A DNA stretch of 64,000 nucleotides, taken from NCBI GenBank assembly GCA_036244855.1, contig BQKZ01000310.1, positions 8,632-72,631 on the forward strand. Reading direction: 5' to 3'. This document shows positions 56,640-64,000 of this stretch, piece by piece (position 1 is the stretch's first letter; every line of letters starts with the position of its first letter). Both the position numbers and the translations under genes were made by a program. Source of the DNA: Temnopleurus reevesii (taxonomy: Eukaryota; Echinodermata; Echinoidea; Temnopleuroida; Temnopleuridae). The notes below the pieces were generated by a model, which was given only the letters and a program-made list of their open reading frames with translations, had not been told where the DNA came from and did not search any database.

Positions 56640-57480
56640 ATAGCGTTGCGTAATGTTAGAGCTTTTGGGGTTTCCACAAGCCCACCACTAGTTGAATTGG
56701 ACTATGAGCCATACAATCATACTTATCCCTGCTATAGCGGCCACCTGTCTATAGTGGCCATTTTCTGTTTTTCCGTAGGGTGTCCACTATAGACAGGCTT
56801 GAATATATTTTGTTTAATCACAGATTCACAAATTCATCATCCATAGATTTTGGTAACAGTGTTGCGTAATGTAAGAGCTTTAGGGGGTTTCCACAAGCCC
56901 AATACTTGTTGTATTGGGGTTTCCACAAGCCCACCACTTGTTGATTTAGGCAATGCGCCATATAATCATACTTGTCCCTGGTTATAGTGGCCACCTGTCT
57001 ATAGTGGCCATTTTCTGTTTTTCCGTAGGGTGTCCACTATAGACAGGCTTGACGTTATTTTGTTTAATCACTGATTCACAAATTCATTTGGACTATGCGC
57101 CATACAATCATACTTGTCCCTGCTATAGCGGCCACCTGTCTATAGTGGCCATTTTCTGTTTTTCCATAGGGTGTCCACTATAGACAGGCTTGACTATATT
57201 TTGTTTAATCACTGATTCACAAATTCATCATCCATAGATTTTGGTAACAGTGTTGCGTAATGTAAGAGCTTTAGGGGGTTTCCACAAGCCCATTACTTGT
57301 TGTATTGGGGTTTCCACAAGCTCACCACTTGTTGATTTGGGCAATGCGCCATATAATCATACTTGTCCCTGTCCTTGTGGCCACCTGTCTATATTGGTCA
57401 CTTTCGGTTTTTCCCTTGGGTTGCCACCATAGGATAGATTTTGTTTAGTCACTGTTTCTCTTGTTCATCATTTGTAGATC
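56640..57480 (+). repeat. Tandem array of MITE-containing units
   Basis: Units with GTTGCGTAATGTAAGAGCTT, GGGGTTTCCACAAGCCCACC, CATACAATCATACTTGTCCC, GCCACCTGTCTATAGTGGCC and GTCCACTATAGACAGGCTTG recur three to four times with variable spacing. Confidence 0.85.
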
Positions 57481-60180
57481 TGGATAATCGCGTTGTGTAA
57501 TGTAAGATCTTTAGGGATTATTCCACAATACAAGCCCGCCGATCTTCTTGTTGTATTGGGGTATTAAATTAATATTCAGATACAACTATTCCTGTTTGAT
57601 ATGGCCACTAACAATGGGTCACGAAAGTGAAAAGCCCGCTGTGATTATTGGCAAGGATTTTATTATGTATACTGACAAACAGACTTGCGCCTATGTTGTA
57701 AATAGTGTAAATGATTGCAGAGTTACATGTACCTCTATAATAAGTAATTGATAAAAAAAAAAGTGTATTCATTGCATGTGAATGGATTGCATGAACAGTT
57801 TAGATATATACTAGTAAGATTGAATTCTTTTATAGTTCTTGAAATATATATATATATATATATATATGCCTGTATATGATTATTTTCATGTTTGATATAT
57901 GCATGCTTTATTTTTGTTTCAGTAAATTCATGTATGGCTGTAATATAGGCCTACCCATTCCAAATGGAACCAATCTACAGGATTTCTCCACTTTTCTACC
58001 ATGGACCAAATACAGAAATGCAAACCGTTGTGAAAGATACATGAGGTGTACATGTATTTTAAAATGAATTCAAGGCTTTACCCAAAAGTGAATTAGGGAA
58101 TACATTTTAAGGGGAGTGAGAGCGATTGCTCTCCTAAAGCTTCCCTTAAATGCTTTTTGGGGAGTGATTTATTGAGCCCCTTGTAACCCCAATTTTACTA
58201 CATGAAGACCCAATTCAGCTCCCCTAAAACTCTCCTTGAGAGCATCGAGGAGAGCTATCTGTAGCTCCTCTGCAAATTCTTAGATTCAGTCCCTGATGAA
58301 TGGTTGGGAGCATGGTTATATTGTCATGTTTTCCCTCATTTTTGTCTATTTCCAGTATTTTGTTATTCACACATCAATTTTGCCTCGTGCATTTTCCGGA
58401 ACAGTTGGCATCTCTGCGATTAGATGAACTAATTGTATGTTTGCCTTCATAATTCATCCTCTGAGATGGAAAGTAAGATATTTTTTGTTAATGAGTATAC
58501 ATATAGAAGTTTTCCCCTTGGAAGAACAGAAGTATTTATTTTAATTCTTCTGAAAGGGCAATCCAGCCAATCTTATTAATTGCAAGTTATTTTTTTTTCA
58601 CATGTAAATTTGTTAAATGTATTCTTATTTCGTATTATGTATATGTTATATGTCTTTTTACTGATTGGGAATGAAGTACCATACCATACCATACCAACGA
58701 ATATTTCCAGCTTAGACAATCATTGCTACTACATGTATGAGAAGCAGAATAATCAGACAAACAGATATGAAATATGTCAAAGAAAATAAAAACAAATTGG
58801 AGGTCTACAAGTTTCTCCGGATTTTTTTTTTAATTTCTGAGTTTTTTATAACTTACATGTTGGAGGCAGGCCATATGCCATCAAGTTTTTGTGATTATCG
58901 AGTTTTTTTTTTTCTTTTCTTTTCTTGCTACCTGCTAACAGGTAAATGCGTGAAATAAGAATGCTGTGCTAATTTCAATAGCGTTAGAAAATTGATTGAT
59001 TTCAATTGCATGAGAAATTGATTAAGAACAAGTGGTTATATGCAGAGCTGCCAACCACATGTATATTTGAATTATATCCTATGAAGTAGAAATTTTTTTT
59101 CAGTGAAAGTAGATCTCTGCTTCAGGACAAAATAGAAGATTTTAAGTTCTTGAGATACAGAGTGGGGAAGTGCATGGAAGCTTTTAAGAATGGGATATTT
59201 TTTCTCAAAGTAGGATTTTTATGGTATTAAATGATATGATTTTGGTAGATTTGCGATTGGCTGCTCTGTATGTTTCATGGAAATTGTCATTCTGCAAAAT
59301 GTTTCAGTCACATGCTAGGGGAAAAATAAATTGTTTGGATGCCTTCAAACACAATTTTTAGTTAGTAGCATCGGTCGGTCAGGAAAAAAAATGTGGCTTA
59401 CTTCTTTTTTTTTTCTAACACAATTCATTAAAAAAAGATAAGCCTTGGAAGGAAGTTAAAAGCCAAAGATAATATGAAAATGACTTTTCAGATAATATTT
59501 CACACATTTCTTCATAATTTTGCTGTGATTTGGTTTTTCAATTTGAGGGAGACGAAAAAGTTCAGATGGGGCCATTTTCAGGGGGTAGGTCGGTTGAGGG
59601 TATCCAAACAATTTTTTTTTTTTTGGGGGGGGGGGGCAGGGGGCTTATGACAGTGAGTCATCGGGGGTGTTGCTCAAAATCAACTGCAACTTTCAAAATT
59701 GTAACACGCATTTTCATTCGCGCACGGTTTGCGCATTTATCGAGACACGCATGAAACAATAAGTTTGATTGGCGCGTTCCGATCAACTGCAACTTTTGAA
59801 CAACACCCCCATATACTCGTCCAGGCAAAGAAAAAACAGCACGACTCCTTTGGAATCATGATTCCCCCACCCCCAGTGAGAATTCAAGAAAAAAAAAGAA
59901 TTCTATAAAAGCCATTACGACTGGTGTGTTTGACCCTTCTAATTGAAACTTTGGACCTGTAATGCATCAAACAGGATGAAATTGACACACTGAGGAAATG
60001 TGAATGTGTTAAGGAAATGGCATTTTATCTTTAATTAAGTGTTCTAATTGTGTGTCAAGGATTCAAGAAAACTAGTGTTTTATTTAACAGTTCCACCTAT
60101 GATGATTCCATTGCAGGAATCAAGAGACAATTATACACTTTATTCAACTTTCATAGATATTTTAACAGTGCCTGTAACAA
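57481..60180. other. Repeat-poor AT-rich stretch without a convincing gene
   Basis: Holds an (AT)n run (57846-57868), a CCATA pentanucleotide run (58678-58695) and a T15/G12 run at 59611-59638. Short open frames show no recognised family. Confidence 0.5.
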
Positions 60181-60597
60181 GATATAAACTTTTTCCGAAA
60201 CATTAATTTGAATTCCAATCCAATGCTCCTCTGTAATGATATTGAAATTGGAACCGGCTTGTAATTGTTATGACCGCGCTGTTGAATACATGGCGTACGG
60301 ATCTATTGCAGGGTGCTAGAAGAATCATTTTCACTATTTGTCCAGTCGGGCAACCAAGTTATCAAATCACTTGCCCGAACAAAAGTTTATCTTGCCTGGG
60401 TCAATGCCACTTTGCACAGGGAGACGAAAACTAGTATAAAACTGTTACTTGCCCTGTTTGGGCAAGTGACGATTTCATTTACTTGCCCGACAGCCTAATA
60501 ATGTTGCCCCGGGCATGCGGGCAAGTGGGTTTGAAGCGTCCTGCTATTGTCTGTGTCCCACCTTATTTTACGGAAATAGTTTATATATCATGTTCTG
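60180..60597. mobile_element. Foldback element, GATATAAACT..TTTCCGAAA ends
   Basis: Opens AGATATAAACTTTTTCCGAAA and closes TTTTACGGAAATAGTTTATATATC. A shorter, inverted relative is at 61459-61630 (shared GGAACCGGCTTGT, ACGGCGTACGGATCTATTG). Confidence 0.7.
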
Positions 60598-61156
60598 TAT
60601 ATGTACATGTACCTACTTTTTTTGCATTCTTTGCTGTTTTTTCACCAATTTGAATGCAATGGCATAGGTAAGACAGCTTGATTTGATATTTTTTCAACAA
60701 AATCACAATGTGTGACGATGTCTTTAAAAGTTTGAATTACATAGCACAAGAAGATTAATTTGCCTGTTTTCAAATATTGTTATAATTTTCTGTTATCTTC
60801 AATATGATGTTCATACAATCATACAATATATGCATAAGTTCTACCTGGTGTAAATTTGTATAAAAAAAAGTAGAAAGATATATTTTTACTGATATGTGTT
60901 CATGGACCTTAAACATACAGATGTATATTTCATGTACAATGTACAGTATGAAAATGTACCTCTTTATATCATGCCTACATAATGTTTTATGTTTTATATA
61001 GCGTTTATGAAATTTTATTAAGTTGTGGAATGCAGAGAGTTATACGAAGATTAATACGTACATGTTTAACATTAAGAAATTTGAATATGATGTAGATTAT
61101 GATGAATTGATATTTTTTGGTTATCTTTTCTTTAATTTCACTCTCAAAGTATAAGA

Positions 61157-61162
61157 AATAAA
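61157..61162 (+). terminator. Possible poly(A) signal AATAAA, owner unknown
   Basis: AAGAAATAAAGTATTAAG followed within 40 bases by a T/G-rich TTTGCTTTGTATTGTTGTCATTTTTTT stretch. There is no coding exon close by, so it may be fortuitous. Confidence 0.2.
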
Positions 61163-61249
61163 GTATTAAGTGCAATCATAACTTTTGCTTTGTATTGTTG
61201 TCATTTTTTTTAAACAGGAGGTATGTAAGTGTACATGTAATATGGAAGA

Positions 61250-61870
61250 AAAGTCACCTCAAAATGATAGTTGTCCAGCAGAAGCAGAAAAATCAGATGA
61301 ACAGAACAAACACAATTTTGAGAAAAACCAGACAACTTGTAAAAGAAAAATTATGAATATCTAGACACGTTGGAAACCGATAACTTCAAGGATGCACAGT
61401 TGACAATTATAAAATGTTGTATTTTCCAGTATTTACAAAATTGTTTACATTAAACACGATATAAACTATTTCCGAAAAATTAAGTAGAACGCAGACAATA
61501 GATCCGTACGCCGTATATTCAACTGTGCAGACACAACAATGACAAGCCGGTTCCGATTTCAATAGCATTACAAAGGACCATTGAATTTGAACCATTGACT
61601 TAATTTTTTGGAAATAGTTTATATCGTGTTATTAATACAAACTTTGAATCTTTCTATAAAAATGACCATCATACACTTAATGTAAACAAAATGATGGTCA
61701 GTAGTGCACCCATGACGTTATCAAATTGGCAACATTGGCAAACATTGATCACCCGATTTTTTTTAATAAAATCATTGACATTCATAATTTTTTTTTATTA
61801 CTTGTCCGACTTTCTTCAGATTTAGTTGTTCTGCTCACTAATTTTTCTGCGTCGGTTAATTAAAAGTAGA
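61250..61870. mobile_element. Foldback MITE with nested shorter element
   Basis: CAGAAGCAGAAAAATCAGAT near the left end pairs with CACTAATTTTTCTGCGTCGG near the right. The 61459-61630 foldback lies inside it. Confidence 0.65.
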
Positions 61871-61889
61871 ATAGACAAATAGGTGATAA

Positions 61890-62057
61890 ATGATAAAACC
61901 GTAGTACGAGAGTAAATATTCAATGTTTCGGCCATGATAGGCCAAGAATCACAAATTTATTGAAGCGTCAAAACAAAAACAAGATGATGTTCCAAAACAT
62001 CTTGTTTATAAATTTGTCATTCTTGACATCGAATATTTACTCTCGTGCTACGGTTTT

Positions 62058-62058
<1 letters not shown>
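61890..62058. repeat. Hairpin repeat followed by GACA/GA microsatellite
   Basis: AAAACCGTAGTACGAGAGTA then AATATTC pairs with GAATATTTACTCTCGTGCTA then CGGTTTT. GAGAGACAGACAGACAG repeats follow at 62059-62098. Confidence 0.75.
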
Positions 62059-62090
<32 letters not shown>

Positions 62091-62145
62091 GAGAGAGACG
62101 TTTCTTTTAAATGGGAGCCAATCCCTCGAATCGTCATGTTCCAAT

Positions 62146-62700
62146 TGAATGAAGAAAAATAAGATGAACAAACTATGAAACATTGAGCAAAAAAAAGGGA
62201 CAATCTGTTCAAAAGTTATGAATCTTCAAATTCACAGAGAAATGACGATCATTGCCGGTGATGGGTATCCGTGCGATCGGCAATATCAACGGAATCTGTG
62301 ACGTCTTGTCGGACAACTCCTCATTCACTTTGTCCATATAAGTTTTAATAAATGGATTACTGTAAAATTTAGAGTAAGGGTTCAAAAGGATTCTTCTGAA
62401 AATACATGCGGAATCGATAAAGGAACGCTATACTCAAGCAAGAAAACCAACAATTGGTTGAATATCTCAGAAAGAAAAAAACAATTTGCATATAGAGTGA
62501 GTGAGATGTCCGACATGACGACACGGATTCCGTAAATAATGCCGATCGCACAGATCCCCATCAGCGGCAAGGATCGTCATATCTATTTGACTTTGAAAAT
62601 TTGCAACTTTTGAACAGGTAGTCCGGTTTCTGCTCAAATTTTCACACTGTGTATATCTGATTTTCCTACATTGCATGAGAGCAAATATTCCCAGGGGTTG
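62146..62700. repeat. Large palindromic repeat
   Basis: GCGATCGGCAATATCAACGG and CTGTTCAAAAGTTATG on the left are matched, inverted, by CCGTAAATAATGCCGATCGC and CAACTTTTGAACAGG on the right. Confidence 0.7.
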
Positions 62701-63110
62701 ATTTCCCTTTAACTTTCAGCCTAGCCGTCATAAGCATGGACTTCATAGCGTGGACTACAGACGATCTGTATTCCTTTGAAGGGGAGATTATATCGTGTTG
62801 GATGAAAATTATATCTGCCAGATCTTGGCACAAGCGGAATGATCCATTAATCTAACAAATGTTCACCATAAGACCTTAAAACCTTGGTCATATTCATGGC
62901 TAGTTGAATTTTTTATGCGACCCTGGCGTTGCTCAGAAAGCCAAAGCCTAATAGTTTGTTTCGGGGTTGCCTACATATATCCATCGATCTGTTTTCGTTC
63001 TTCGGATAACTTAACAATTGTTCACCAAATCAACTTAAAACTTTGCTCATATATGCACATGGAAAGGACAATTAATGATTTGATTAGAATTTTGGTTCAT
63101 GAGTAAAAGG

Positions 63111-63500
63111 CAGTCCGTCACGATTGACATGACTTCCGGTTGCGAGGGCGCACAGACAGTGTGTTGCGTATTGGCAACAACGATATTTGAAAATTTCCTT
63201 GCTTACGCACCTTGCCAAGCTCAGAAACTCGGACAACTTCGTACGACTTTTCGATCCTTAGTGTTGTTGCTTGTAACTGTGATTCATCCCCTCGTTGGCT
63301 TCGATTTTTTTCTAAAAACGCGTGGAACGCATACGCTTGCAACTGCCGAGCTGTGAGCCAGCGAAATAAAGCTTGCTCACTCGCTATTCCAGCTAGGTTT
63401 AAAAAAATATGTGATTTTCGGTTCAGCGATCTTCGCAATCAAAATGGCTGCGGACAGTTTGGCTATCGCAACCGAAAGTCATGTCGATCATGACGGACTG
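63111..63500. mobile_element. 390-bp DNA-transposon-like element with about 38-bp inverted ends
   Basis: Opens CAGTCCGTCACGATTGACAT then GACTTCCGGTTGCGA; closes TCGCAACCGAAAGTCATGTC then GATCATGACGGACTG. The ends are near-perfect inverted repeats. Superfamily not assigned; no target duplication is obvious. Confidence 0.85.
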
Positions 63501-64000
63501 ATTTTAAGAGGTCCCATTAGGGCTTTGAATCCATGAAAATTGTAATTTCTTGTGAAAAACTTATGGATAGTTTTGCTTATCAGCTTGAAACCTATGTCCA
63601 GATTAAGAAAGCTCACACGAAATAATCTAATGTTCAAACAACAAGGTTTGATTACACAACACTATTATGCAGGATGTTCGAATTGATTGATGTATGATTT
63701 TTAAAGAATTTTCATTCATCATACCCTTTAAAAGTTGTTTACGAAGGACGAGATCCAGGTCCAAAACTCCTTGATGTCCACAGGCTTTATCCTACCCATA
63801 TCTTGAAGCCATACAAAAAGCTCATCAAGAAATTAGGCCAGTCATTTTAGGCCAAAACATGGCCAAACCCAATATTATTTGTTCTAAATATTTAAACTTT
63901 CACTACATTCTTCTTTACTGTCCGATTTTCTATTTAGAAATCCGCTCGTGTGATTTTTGTTGCTCCTGTTGAACAAATATTATTTTAGAAATCTCAACAA
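63501..64000. other. Window end, nothing recognised
   Basis: No gene or repeat recognised. Confidence 0.4.

Noticed and set aside
57548..57751. 67-residue open frame with MGHESEKPAVIIGKDF
   Set aside because: No recognised family and no splice or codon-bias support; it lies in an AT-rich flank.
60313..60498. 61-residue open frame
   Set aside because: It lies inside a foldback element with repeated GGGCAAGTGA words; no family recognised.
63443..63532. Possible first exon of a neighbouring gene (ATGGCTGCGGACAG, reading MAADSLAIATESHVD)
   Set aside because: The ATG is in a good context, but the segment is the right inverted end of a 390-bp transposon-like element and reaches a stop after 30 codons with no clear donor.

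Overview
The window is eukaryotic genomic DNA from a draft assembly. It holds one recognisable protein gene, a complete or nearly complete plus-strand copy of WASHC5 (strumpellin, KIAA0196), the large scaffold subunit of the endosomal WASH actin-nucleation complex. The coding parts match vertebrate strumpellin closely, exon by exon. The host looks like an invertebrate deuterostome, most likely a sea urchin or other echinoderm. The grounds are the strumpellin similarity, the intron-rich layout, the tRNA-derived SINEs with an ATT-repeat tail, abundant TACATGTA words and heavy microsatellite load. The species cannot be fixed from the sequence alone.

Layout. 1-2225: upstream flank with a long pyrimidine tract, a hairpin MITE and an old retroposon tail. 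2226-45209: WASHC5, of which I can place 28 coding exons (ATG 2226, TAA 45207-45209). Visible coding sequence is about 3.36 kb. Allowing for a damaged exon 11 and one exon (numbered 23) that I cannot find, the protein would be about 1,160 residues, the size of human strumpellin (1,159, from memory). 45210-64000: downstream flank with no convincing gene. It holds a MITE-derived tandem array, an 80-88 bp minisatellite, an 878-base gap, SINEs, LINE tails and a run of foldback elements.

The most striking signal is inside the gene. About a dozen exons have partial tandem copies ('echoes') next to them. Most echoes carry the 3' end of the exon, its 5' splice site and the start of the intron (exons 8, 9, 11, 13, 15, 19, 20, 24, 27, 28). 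Some carry the 3' splice site and the 5' part of an exon (exons 11 and 25). Exon 10 is duplicated almost whole. Exons 16-19 are present twice with 33 nucleotide differences that are all synonymous, beside strongly diverged introns. Exon 10's two copies are phase-incompatible if joined and only 60 bp apart, as expected for mutually exclusive exons.

Part of the duplication is assembly redundancy. Isolated single Ns at 11983, 21577, 39198 and 40629 mark joins at the edges of near-identical repeated blocks (10698-11887/11984-13173, 17771-18899/21578-22719, 37582-39197/40630-42244, 39199-40628/50608-52029). Coordinates and copy number there should not be read as true chromosome structure. The mobile-element content is rich: a tRNA-SINE sharing its 3' tail with a CR1/L2-like LINE, TTAA-flanked piggyBac-type MITEs, TA-flanked mariner-type MITEs and several foldback families.
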